DNA of 64,000 nucleotides. Origin: Fremontodendron californicum. Lineage: Eukaryota; Streptophyta; Magnoliopsida; Malvales; Malvaceae. The DNA is taken from contig JAULJL010000017.1 of NCBI GenBank assembly GCA_030761205.1, forward strand, positions 692,001 to 756,000, read 5' to 3'. A program made the position numbers and the translations under genes. Positions 10,848 to 21,825 of the stretch are shown piece after piece. The number at the start of each line of letters is the position of its first letter. The first letter of the stretch is position 1. Below the pieces are notes generated by a model, which did no database searches, was not told where the DNA came from, and worked only from the letters and a program-made list of their open reading frames with translations.

Positions 10848-12968
10848 TCTATATATAAAAAGTGTGAACATCAAAAGTGCTAAAAGTGATTGACCAAAAT
10901 ACCCTTATAAAATATTTAATTAATTAAAAATATTTTTCCTTTTTGTTATTAGAAAAATACTTCCTTATTACAATTTTAATTTTAATTTTTTTAATTATTA
11001 GACTCCTAGAAACAATCTATGAGTTTTATTTTTTTCTTTTCATACTCAAATACTATCCTTATGTTTTAAGAGTGAATTAAAAGTTTATTTAAGGCATCCT
11101 AAAAACATCATTAAAACCTCACCCATCAATAAGAATCTCACCGATTTGTGCATCTATATTTTCCTCTTTAAGCATGACATGAATTTTCATTAATCTTTTA
11201 GTAATTTACATTATTTTGTTATTTAATTTTAAATAAAATTATCAAAATAACAAAATTATCATTTGATATATTTTTAAATTTTAGTTAAATGTAATTTTTG
11301 TGAGAGACGTAATAGTATTAAATTAATGTATGTATTAATAAATTTTCATTATTTTTAGATTTTTATTGAAACACAACAATTATGATGGAAATTTAAACAT
11401 TTAATAGGATGAAATTAGAATATAACAAATAGATAATAATCATCAAAAAATAAAACATAATGTTTGATAAAATTTTGATAATCCTTAATATCATTTTGAT
11501 AGTTTTTGATAATCCTTAATATCATTTTCATAATGTTTGATAAAATTTTGAAAGCCAATAATATAATTTTGATAACTTTTGATATAATTTTGATAACCTT
11601 TGATATAGTTTTGACAACCTTGGATATAATTTTGATAGCTTTTGTTAACCTTTTTAATAATTTTTGTAATCTTTGATATTTGATAACCTTTAATATAATT
11701 CTGATAACTGTTGTTATTATTTTGGTAATCTTGGATATAGTTTTGGTAACCTTTGAAATAATTTTGCTAACTTTCTATATAATTTTGAAAACCTTTGATA
11801 TGATTTTGATAACATTTAATATGATTTTTTTTTCATTTTGATAATATTTGATATAATTTTGATAACATTTATACAATTTTGGTAACTTTGGACATAATTT
11901 TGGCAACCTTTTATATAATTTTGATAACCTTTGATATAATTGGTAATCTTTGATATGATTTTGGTAATCTTTGATATAATTTTGGTATCCTTTTAGTAAT
12001 CTTTGTAATAATTTTGCTAACATTTGTAATAATTTTGGTAACTTTAGATATAATTTTGATATCCTTTGTAATAGTTTTGATAATTTTAGATAAAATTTTG
12101 ATAACTTTTGATATAATATCCTTTCTAATAGTTTTGGTAACTTTAGATATAATTTTGATAACTTTTGATATAATTTCGATAACTTTCATATAATTTTGGT
12201 AATGTTTGACATAATTTTTGGGTAACTCTTGATATAATTGTGAAAACCTTTTATATAATTTTGATAATTTTTGATATAATTTTGAAAACCTGTGTAAAAT
12301 TTTGATAACCTTTGTAATAATTTTGATAACATTTCTAATATTTTTGGTAATCTTTGATATAATTTTGATAACTTTTGGTAATGTTTTGATAACCTTTTTG
12401 ATGTAATTTTGACAACCTTTAATATGATTTTGGTAAATTTTTATATGATTTTGGTAACCTTTAATTTAGTTTTGATAACCTTAATATAGTTTTAATAACC
12501 TTTGATATAATTTTGATGTTTTTTATATAACTTTGGTAACATTTGATATAATTTTGTAATTTTTTATAATATTTTTGGTAGCATTTTTTATAATTTTAGT
12601 AACTTTTGATATAATTTTATTTAATAACTTCTGATATGATTTTGGTAACTTTGGTATAATTTTTGATAACCATAGATATAATTTTGGTAACTCTTAATAT
12701 AATTTTGGTAACATTTGATATAATTTTAGTAATTTTTGAGATAATTTTAGTAACTTTTGATATAATTTTATAATAATTTTAATAACATTTGTAATAGTTT
12801 TGATAATATTTAATACAATTTTGATAATATTTATAAGAATTTTGATATCATTTTATATAATTTTATACCAAAATAAAATAATATTTAATATATAAATTTA
12901 TTTAAAAAATATCTAATTTGATATAAACTTATTATATCATTCACGTGCTTTTGCACGTGTAAAATAAA

Positions 12969-12972
<4 letters not shown>
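10848..12972 (+). mobile_element. Non-autonomous Helitron (2.1 kb)
   Basis: The 5' end is A|TCTATATATAAAAAGTG and the 3' end is a GC-rich hairpin CACGTGC-TTTT-GCACGTG (12942-12959) followed nine bases later by CTAA (12969-12972) and then T. TC at the 5' end, a 3' hairpin before CTRR, insertion between A and T, and absence of a target duplication are the hallmarks of Helitrons. No RepHel coding sequence is present; most of the interior is a minisatellite (11460-12860). Confidence 0.75.
11460..12860. repeat. Degenerate minisatellite inside the Helitron
   Basis: About 1.4 kb of imperfect tandem units of roughly 20-22 bases, consensus close to GATATAATTTTGATAACCTTT, with frequent GGTAA for GATAA variants. 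The unit length and lack of stops on one strand create spurious Lys/Ile-rich open frames (for example 11775-12189, minus). Confidence 0.9.

Positions 12973-13011
<39 letters not shown>
12973..13011. repeat. TA microsatellite at Helitron 3' border
   Basis: About 19 TA units directly after the Helitron terminus and directly before the kinase fragment. Confidence 0.9.
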
Positions 13012-13014
<3 letters not shown>

Positions 13015-13015
<1 letters not shown>

Positions 13016-13458
13016 AATTGGGTCAAGGTGGCTTTGGCTCTGTGTTTAAGGGAAAGCTATGAAGTGGTCAGCTAGTTGCGATAAAGAGGAACTTTGGGGT
13101 ACATGGCTCCAGAATTGCTGTATAAAAATATTGGAGGCGTCTCCTATAAATCTGATGTTTATAGTTTTGGAATGTTGTTGATGGAAATGGCTGGAAGAAG
13201 AAAAAATCTCAATCCTTTTGTGGAGAATTCGAGCCAAATTTACTTCCATTATGATTGACTAGAACAAAAAGGTGAAGTAGAAATCAAGGATGTGAAAACT
13301 TAGGAAAAAGATATAGGCAAAAGAATGATTATAATTGCACTCTGAAGCCAATAGATCGTCCTTCCATGACCAAAGTGGTGAACATGCTTGAAGATACTTC
13401 AGACCCACTGCAGATCCCTCCCAAGCCTGCTTTAGCTCCAGACAGGAAACGTAGTTGA
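13015..13458 (+). pseudogene. Receptor-like kinase (LRK10L/PR5K type) pseudogene fragment
   Basis: The glycine-rich loop LGQGGFGSVFKGKL is followed at once by a stop codon, then SGQLVAIK. The next recognisable piece is the activation segment GTLGYMAPELLYKNIGG in a different frame, continuing VSYKSDVYSFGMLLMEMAG and RRKNLNPFVENSSQIYF; the C-lobe end KPIDRPSMTKVVNMLEDTSD and IPPKPALAPDRKRS is again in another frame. The whole stretch from VAIK to the APE motif, including the catalytic loop HRD and DFG, is deleted. Several stops and frame shifts remain. The pieces resemble the LEAF RUST 10-like/PR5-like receptor kinase family. It cannot encode an active kinase. Confidence 0.85.
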
Positions 13459-14196
13459 GTGCCTGCAAAATCTACAATAAGGAATCTCTTTTATGAAAAT
13501 GCTCTTTAATTCTATATATGTGTATACCAGCTTTATTCTTATGTATATTCCCAAGAATATATTTACAGTTGAAAAACCACGAATTACATAAATCTTAAAT
13601 TACCAATAAATACTAGTATTAAAAAAAAAACAGTAACTAATGAAATGATATTGATAGATGATAAAACTTGGAGTCAATCCTTTTAAAGTTTAGCAAATTA
13701 AGAAAAATATGGGTCATGTTTAATTATCAATAAAACTACTTTATTACATTGAAAAAACAAGTTTCCTATCACTTTTATTCTAATTTCTTTAATTTGATCT
13801 AAGAAATGAGTTAAAACTGCATCAGTTTCATAATCATTGTCAAAGAACACCTATAGCAAACTGGTATGGGGTCTACTGGTAGAATTGCAAGTAAAGAGTT
13901 AAGAAACGACAGCGTATTGGAGAACGGAAAAAACAACATTAGAATTGAAGACGCATACGTGGACGCGTCCTCTTCCAACGAATTACTTTCGATCACCTTC
14001 TTCAACCCAAACACACTATACCTCCCTCTCTTCCCTGTTGCTCGTCGCGTCGGTGCTTTTCATCTGAGCTTTAGAAGTTTTTTTCCTTTATGTAGTTAAA
14101 TAAACATATAAATAATAATCCCAGTTGTATAAATTCATTTACATATATATAACCCAAGACTCGCTTCTTCTTTTCTTTTTCTTTCTCAATCTCTTG
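13459..14196. other. Intergenic, includes promoter of the thioredoxin-like gene
   Basis: No gene is supported. A 77-codon frame at 13866-14099 overlaps the likely promoter and shows no domain. ATATATATAA near 14140 may serve as TATA element, but it lies only about 50 bases from the ATG. Confidence 0.4.
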
Positions 14197-17100
14197 ATGG
14201 CAGATGTTATTCGATTATTATCATCATCATCGTTAATTCATTCGCTTCGCTTCTCTACTCCTTCACTGCTCACCTCTTTTCCCTCCGCCTCGAATTCTCC
14301 ACAACCGTCTCCTGGACCAACCAATCAGAATTTGGATAAGATTATTCATCCTCTTTCTTCTTCTTCTTCTATTGGTCTTGCTCGCCTTGCTTTTACTCCC
14401 AGAAAACAATCGCTTTCTTTCAAGGTACAGAATTCTTCCCTTTTCTGATTTTGAATTTTATTTCAATTCATTAGCGAAAACCATGAGTACCCTTTTCTTA
14501 AAATTGTTTCCTTTTGGTTTTATTGTAGGATAAATAGTTGTTTTATAAACCCCGTTTATTGAAGTTCTTTGCTTTTGGAATGTTATATTTAAATTAGGCA
14601 GCTTTAGATTCCTTTTGAGCTAAATTTGGATGCTAGATGCAAAGGTCTGAGCTTTCTGAAATATTCTTGTTTAAACTTGGATTTCTTTAGTTAATGGCTT
14701 TGTGCTAATTTGCTGATTCTTTGGTATTTGTTTCTGCCCGGTGCCCAAGATGACCATAGAACTGGAAATTGTATACTTTTAGTAACACAAAATTTTCCAA
14801 TTTTAAGGCTCTCATCAAGGGTTTCTGGTGATGTTTTGTTTTGATTCAAGGGAAGGTAACTATTTTGAGTTTTCAATGGCCAAAAAAAAAGAGAAAACTA
14901 TGTTGAGTTTTAGCTAGCAAACATGGACAACCTTTAGCCTTCCTGCTGTATACCAGTTTGTCACGCATGCTTTAAGTTTCTATTCTGCTACTTGTAGCTT
15001 TAGATACCAGGTTTATTCTACATCACTTTTTTGGTTGTTGGAGGTATGGGATTTAGTACCCTCCCTTCATTCCACTACAATTTGCTTAACTGCCAACTTG
15101 GTTTTCTTGGGGAGCATAAGGTTTTTTTGTACTACTGGTACATCATTTTTTATCTGAATTAACTATAGTCGTTGGACCCAAGCATCAAGAAATATTGAAA
15201 TTTCAAAGGTTACTGCTTCACTTATATTGAAATTCCATGCTGATATCTCTGAGTCTCAGTGGTTGCAATGTGATCGATTGCATTCACTTCTTTTAATAGT
15301 GTCGTGTTTCCTATGGAACATTCTAGCACTGCTTAACCTATGTGAAGAAAATAAATTTGATTAATTTTCCTGTTCATGGGACAATGCCATTAACCAAGTT
15401 CCTTCGCTTCAGGTACATGCAACTATTGATAAAACTGAACAGCCAAAATGGTGGGAAAGGAACCCAGGACCAAATATGATTGATATTCATTCTACAAAAG
15501 AATTTTTGAGTGCCTTAAGTCAAGCGGGAGATAGTTTGGTTATTGTAGAATTTTATGGAACTTGGTGTGCTTCCTGCAGAGCATTATTTCCCAAGGTATG
15601 TTTCTTTCACTTTTTCATGGTTTTGTAATATTATGTTAGGCATAAATTCAGGATCAAGTATCATGATTGAAAAAATTAAGCTCTTGATAATCATTTCTAG
15701 AGAAGAAGTGATTAATAAAAAGCATAGTTACCAATTTACTATCCATGTCTATTAGAAGTCAGAAAGAATGTCTCTCTGATGTTGCTGCAGTAAGTAAGAT
15801 GGGGCCTGAAGGATAGTAGTTGACAAAACAAAAAAACTCAAAGAACTTGTGTGGTACATAGCATTTTTTATTTGTCTCCTACTTTTCTGCAGAAAACATA
15901 TTTTTATGATACACCCTTTTTTGCTTATTGTCTTATCCATTTGTAAATTTGACCAGTGGCGGATCTTGACTTTTGATTTTGAGGGGGTCAATTAAAATTA
16001 TATTTTTTATATTCATTTGAGGTATTCCATAAAAATTTTCTAATATAAAAGATATATGCAAACAATATACTAATAAAATATATAAATTTTAGCGATTCAT
16101 AAATTTACAAATCTATTATCAATTTAATTTTCATAATAAAATCTCAACAAGTGAAAATATCAAGCTTTGTAAAAGAAGAATTTTTCATAAGCAGTTAAAA
16201 CAAGTCAATTTATGTAGCACTATAATGGAAATTAAAAAATAATTATCTCGAATTTTTGAAATAATACAAAAGGTTTAAGATTATTCATATGGAGACAAGA
16301 ATATATGTACATATATTTATAAAAAAAAAAACCTTAACAACAATTTTAGCTTTGTAAAGATCGTTGGCAAGTGATAACTCAAATAATTAAGCAAAACACA
16401 TTGAGAAAGGTCATAAAGATATAGAATAGGATTGAAATATATGAGAAGAGAAGTTATGTCGAGAAAGCTAAAAATCAATTTGTTTTTTTTTTTTAAGTTT
16501 ACATAATTGTGACTTAACAATTATGACTAGCTTATTGATTTTAAGTGTTTGTATTTAATGATCCGTAGATTCAATAAATAGAAAAACAACAATGTAATTT
16601 TAGCTCATTTTGTCAATTTAAGGTAAAACTAAAAATAAATAATTTTAATTTGAAGGGGCCAATTTAAATGTATTTAATGTAAACATATATTCATATTAGG
16701 GGTTTCCAAAAATTTTGGGGGAGCCCAGGCTCTTATTATCATCCGCCGTTGAATTGGTGAGAATAAGTTTTTTTCCAAGTGAAACCTAGGGCACACTTCC
16801 TAAGAGCTTTTTTTTTTTTTATCTCTCAGCTCTGCAAGACGGCTCAAGAACATCCGGAAATTATATTCCTCAAAGTAAATTTTGATGAGAATAAACCTAT
16901 GTGTAAAAGTTTGAACGTTAAGGTGCTTCCTTATTTCCACTTCTACCGTGGAGCAGATGGACAGCTGGAGTCCTTTTCTTGTTCACTTGCTAAGGTGAGC
17001 TATTTCTGCTTTCTTTTTTCTGCTCTTGGTGTTTGACCAGAGAAATTATTTTCTAAATGATTGCTTGGAAATGGTCAAAATGAAGAAAATGAAAAATCGT

Positions 17101-17602
17101 CATTAAAGAACTCTGAGATTTCTACTTTCCTAGAATTAGAGTACACCCTATAGGAATCAAGGAGTGAGGGGTTAATTTATGGTTCTAGAGTGCCTTACCC
17201 GGGCAAATGTAGGTCAATGACCTGAGTGTTTTCTTACAGAACTGCATAACTAGTTTAAAACTAAAGCACAGGCTTTGATTTGTATAATTGAGAATAGAAT
17301 AGTGTGAAAACAATAATCTCTGGAATGAATTTTATAAAAATGGGTGCATGTTCATCGAAATATTCATCATGTATTAGCTCTTGTTAGCATATTACTATGG
17401 AAAACACCTAATATAAAATATAAATCCTTTTTTCTTTAGTTAATCTGGATGTTCTCAAAATTATCTACAGTTTCAAAAAATAAAAGACGCCATTGAAATG
17501 CACAACACAGCTCGATGCAGCATTGGTCCACCCAAGGGAGTTGGAGATCTTAATCTTGAATCTGTCTGTGCTCCAATTGACAAGCCAACTGGATCAAGTT
17601 AA
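14197..17602 (+). CDS. Thioredoxin-like 2 / ACHT1-2-type chloroplast thioredoxin
   Basis: Four exons: 14197-14424, 15413-15595, 16830-16994, 17471-17602 (708 nt, 235 aa), all with GT-AG borders and an open joined frame. Residues 1 to about 78 are Ser/Pro-rich without early acidic residues, as in a chloroplast transit peptide. The thioredoxin fold follows: FYGTWCASC with redox Cys128 and Cys131, FLKVNFDENK, and the cis-Pro loop VLPYFHFYRGADG (Pro171). The WCASC active site in place of WCGPC and extra Cys (139, 162, 188) are typical of atypical Cys-His-rich thioredoxins (ACHT), which in Arabidopsis oxidise or reduce plastid targets such as 2-Cys peroxiredoxin in response to light. The closest family is thioredoxin-like 2 (ACHT1/ACHT2). 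Intron 2 carries a transposon (15954-16751). Confidence 0.93.
15954..16751. mobile_element. hAT-like non-autonomous element in intron 2 of the thioredoxin-like gene
   Basis: Ends CAGTGGCGGAT and, inverted, ATCCGCCGTTG match in 9 of 11 positions. Subterminal GAGGGGGTC / GGGGGAGCCC are GC-rich against an AT-rich interior. The 8-bp flanks AATTTGAC and AATTGGTG share only five bases, so the insertion is old or the ends slightly off. No coding sequence. Confidence 0.5.
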
Positions 17603-18086
17603 ACATGGGGTAAGGCAATTTGTCTATAAATATGCATGCCAAGTGGACTCCTTTGTAAGCCATTTATTATTTGCATACTGACATTTTCATGTAAATGCAA
17701 GTTAATGGTTGTAACTCATTATTTTGATGCATTCTTTGTTCTTGTAATGTATGTAATTTCAAAGTTTGAGTTGAAATGAAACATTATCTTCAGAACGTTC
17801 TTGTTTCGTTTATATAAACTTGTGTGTTTGTTTTACTTCTATAACAACAAATGAAGTATGAGATCTCCTTCATGAAAGCATGTCAGTAAGCAAACGTAAA
17901 ATATTCAAACTTCAAATCTTTCAAAAGAAGTCTGTTTGCAACCGAACTTATTGAGCACTTTTACATCCCTTTTTTTTAATCTCATTTTATTTTCTAATAC
18001 CGAGTTTGCCATAGAAAGCATCTCTGTTGAGAAGTTACCATTACCCCAAAAAAAGGGTAAATATTTACAAAGAAAGTGGATGAGGT
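17603..18086. other. 3' flank of the thioredoxin-like gene
   Basis: Contains the probable 3' UTR (T-rich, with TTGTAATGTATGTAA near 17740). Nothing else is supported. Confidence 0.45.
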
Positions 18087-18789
18087 CACCTTCTCTTTAC
18101 CTCAGATTTGCATCTAACTTCCTTGAGCTTCCCATCTATGCCATAATCTCGCTCCATAACAAGGTTGATCCCCTCATCTGAGTACCATCCAACTCCAATA
18201 GTAAGAATGCCATCCTTACTAACATCAACATAACTAAGCACAACGCCCGGTAGCCAAAGAACCATAACATCATCCTGCATGTCTACCATCTCTTCCTCTC
18301 TAAAGTAGATTGAACTGTCAGTCTCAGGCAAACTCCTTTTCTTTAAAGTTTCTGTGCAAAGGTACACATAGCACCAGAGACCAAATAATAAAGTAGCTGA
18401 GTTTGGAGAACAGTTTCAACTTCCATTAACATAGCAACAGAGACCAAAACTCTACTAATCTTGTTCTTCCTACCTCTAACCACTCTCTCCCCTTTTCTCC
18501 TCCTTTGCTTGGTTCTTTCTCTCTCTTTCTCTGATTTTTCCATTTTATTATCAATGCTCCAAACATTCTCTTGTTTTCCCTTCACAGTCACCTTCCCTTT
18601 CGGGTTTGTCTTCTTCTGGCTATTGCTATGTCTGTTCTGGCTTTGGGTTATGAGTCTTCTGTTAGTGCTCTTTGGATTAGGAAATTTGGAAGTGAGAGAC
18701 AAGGAGGAGAAGAAGTTTTGAGAATTTGGTTGGTGAAAGTGAAAACCTATACAATAATTCTTCCAGAGGTGTAGACATGGTGATTGCAT
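18087..18789 (-). pseudogene. Internally deleted copy of an unidentified, probably plastid-targeted protein gene
   Basis: On the minus strand a frame opens at 18789 (MQSPCLHLWKNYC), has a Ser/Asn-rich leader, a basic stretch KSEKERERTKQRRRKGERVV and SVAMLMEVETVLQTQ, and ends shortly after. At the joint near 18360 the frame shifts, and YLCTETLKKRSLPETD, VDMQDDVMVLWLPGVV, GILTIGVGWYSDEG and KLKEVRCKSEVKRR follow down to a stop at about 18087. I recall both halves from one conserved plant protein of unknown function whose long middle region is absent here, but I cannot name it. The lack of introns, the internal loss and the frameshift suggest a processed or rearranged pseudogene. Confidence 0.5.
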
Positions 18790-20119
18790 ATCTTTGGAGA
18801 TGGATAATTTCTTCAGCGGGATTCCTACAGGGAGCAGAGAAAGAGTGGTAGTTAAAGGGCCCGATGCATGAACCCAATGCTCAAGAGATAATTGTATAGC
18901 CCATTTTCAATTTTCAGCTAGTCCAAGACCCAACATTTTTAGGCCACCACGAACCGATTGTATATTTAATCAAATAGACAAAGCTTTTTATTAGCCCACT
19001 AATCCATTTTACCTTAAACAGTGTGAATATGTTAGTTGGCTGACCATTATCCGACCACCAAACTTATTAGTGGAAGAAAAAACCGAAAGGTGCTTTCTGG
19101 CAAAGACATCCCATTCCATCCTCCATGATTATGGGTTTAATTGTTACCTGAAAAGTGAGACATCTTTCTCATGCTCCATACCCTTTGTTTTTAAGCTTTT
19201 AGTTCAGGCTCTGTTCAAAATTCCCCACTGACTTAAATAGACCCCATTCCATGTGGCTCTGTTATCTCTCTTCCTCTTTGCTATATTTTTACTAGTCCTT
19301 CACTATTTGAAGATTACTCCTGCCATTTCTCTATTCTCTTTATGTCCAACTTCTTCTCTCCCAATTTACATAAAGATCAATCTCCTTAAAAAAAAAAAAA
19401 AGAAAAAAAAAAGGGTAAATTATAATCCTAGTCTTAGACCCATTCAGGTGGTTTATGCCTTTATGGGTATGATATTTTTGTGCCCAAACTACCCTCACCA
19501 TATCTTCCTTTCGTGATATATTAACAAATATTTGAGGGCGGCAGTAGATCATGCACGCCCTGAAAATCTTACCACTTCCTTATCTCTTATTTGATGGCTT
19601 AACAAACACTATTATGATTCCTGTGTACATCCCATCAGATACAGGGGGATTGATCCAACAAAGATCTTGATCAAAGAGAGTTTCGCACGTTGGGTTTTGA
19701 GCGGGCGAGGAATAATATAAATTTAAAGAGTTGTTGACATGGCAGGCATAATATGACAGCCATATCCAAATTTGACTGAATCTAAACTAAATCATGAGGT
19801 TATGTTGGGTAATGTTCCCTTGGTGGATTGTTGTAACCAAAATACATTTAACTTTTTCAAACACAATATATTGTCCAAGTACCAATAACTAATAGAATTC
19901 TCACGCCATCTTTTATTATAATCTAACCGAGAAATTCATTAAATCAATTTTAATCGTTGTGGCGAGATCCGATCCTCTTAATTTATTGTTTTAGCCCCAA
20001 TCTTATAGCAATTCTTAAAATGATTATAGTGATATACCCGAAGCAGGCCGGAGAAAAGATCAAGATCAAGGTGATTTATTACATTAATATACTATCATCC
20101 TTAAGGTCAAAGCTTTCAA
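18790..20119. other. Intergenic DNA
   Basis: An A-rich tract at 19388-19412 and small unsupported frames only. Confidence 0.45.
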
Positions 20120-20250
20120 AAAATGGAATTCGAATTTAATGTAGTCACCTTTAAAAAATAATATTTAATAAATTTTATATTCGAATCTCAATATCTATAA
20201 CTTATTTTTTATTCTCAGACTGCGACTTTTTTTATAAAAAAATAAATAAA
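20120..20250. repeat. SINE-like dispersed repeat, copy 2
   Basis: Carries ACCTTTAAAAAATAATATTTAATAA, an ATTCGAATCTCAATA motif and the tail CGACTTTTTTTATAAAAAAA, in the same order as the copies at 4412-4565 and 24246-24400. Confidence 0.35.
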
Positions 20251-21205
20251 AATCAAGAAATGGTGGAATTAAAGAGAAAGGGATGGGATTTTAGAAAACA
20301 TATGTTGTCAATATATACAATTTCTTGGTTTTTTTATTTCGGATTTCAATATCAGACTCAGTTAAGTTTTAGTAATTTACACTTGGTGATACAAAACAAT
20401 AAAAATTATTCATTGTCTCGATTCCACTTTGATTTTGAAAGGTTTAGCTATATTATTTCATTAAGACTTGCTTTTTCATGCCTTGCCTGCTTGCTTTAGT
20501 ATTGCTTGATAATTAACTTTTCTTTTCGAAATTGGAATCCTGGCTCAGGTTTTTTTACTTGTTGTTGACACTTGAAAGAAGCTGCTCACCAGCTTGATGG
20601 AACCGAGGTTTGCTTTTATTTCTTGAGAAGGTGTTTGAATTTATCTACTCTTGTTGGCTTTAGTTTTTTGGTGAACAAACTTTTAAGTTTAACCTCAATT
20701 GGCTTTTAGCATCTTGGCAGGGCTTTGCTTTATAAGTAAGTTCAAGCTAAGTGAGGCCATATCTTTCTAATTCTAATATATATATAAAACAATTAAATTA
20801 AAGTTAATATTAAGATCAACGGTAATGATAACTCTCTTTCTTGTCGATGGATAACAAACTTAGAACAATCTGTGAAGGTTGAAAGGCCTAATTGACCGAA
20901 AAATTATATATCCCATAACTAGTATTGTGGTTGAGTTTCAAAAACTTAAAAATTCCCTGTGTGGGAAGGGATGGCAATTGGCGAGACCCGAAAGGCTCTT
21001 TTACAAGCTTGGTCGTAGTGACCACGATTGTTTTGTCCACAAGCTTGTTGTCCAGCCATAGGTCTCACTCATCATAGTGACATGCTTAGTTGGAAAGGAA
21101 GATTATACTTTTGGATAGCTTTACCTAACAATGTTCTTTGAAAATCTTTTTGCCAAGCAAGATGCATGCCCAATTCATTTTTTCCACTCAATTTGGTAAC
21201 CTGTA

Positions 21206-21263
<58 letters not shown>

Positions 21264-21264
21264 T
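20251..21264. other. Intergenic DNA with long TA microsatellite
   Basis: A TA run of about 50 bases occupies 21211-21260. The 79-codon frame at 20260-20499 is Phe/Ser-rich and not recognisable. Confidence 0.45.
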
Positions 21265-21825
21265 GGTTAAAATATTTAAATAGTCCTTATATTATAGTCA
21301 AAAATATATTTTAGTCCTTGTACCATAAAAGTGAGTAATTTAATCTTTATACGTTTGAAATTAGTGCAAAGAAGTAAAATTGGTAACAGTGTTAATGGAA
21401 AACCGTTTAAATATTGACATGGATATATGAAACTGACAGAAAAAATGACTTGAAAAAAAATAATGACGTATCAAATTTTTTTACTAAAGTGAAATTTAGA
21501 AAAACATAATTTTTTTTTACCAAAATCTCTCCCTTACTAGTAAAAACATGTCATCATATTTTTTTTTTAAGTCATTTATTCTGTCAGTTTTTAAATTTCA
21601 CCTGAGAAAAAAATTTAACACGTCATCATTTTTTTTCAAGTTATATATTCTGTCAGTTTCATATGTGCACATCAGCATTTAGACGGTTTTCCATCAACAC
21701 TGTTACCAATTTTACATATTTGCACCAATTTTAAATATATAATAAATTAAATTACTCATTTTTATAATACATAGACTAAAATGCACTTTTAATTATAATA
21801 TAAAAACTACTTAGATATTTTAACC
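21265..21825. mobile_element. MULE-like MITE (561 bp), GGTTAAAATA ends
   Basis: Left end GGTTAAAATATTTAAATAG mirrors right end CTACTTAGATATTTTAACC. The arms pair over long stretches, for example ACGGTTTTCCAT opposite ATGGAAAACCGT, and TTCTGTCAGTTTCATAT opposite its complement. The 9-bp flanks TATAAAGTT and CACAAAGTC agree in six positions. Same family as 2567-3132 and 33461-33764. Confidence 0.7.

Noticed and set aside
11775..12189. Two Lys/Ile-rich reading frames (82 and 92 codons, minus)
   Set aside because: They are translations of the 21-bp minisatellite inside the Helitron; the repetitive KVIKIISK pattern follows from the unit length being near a multiple of three.
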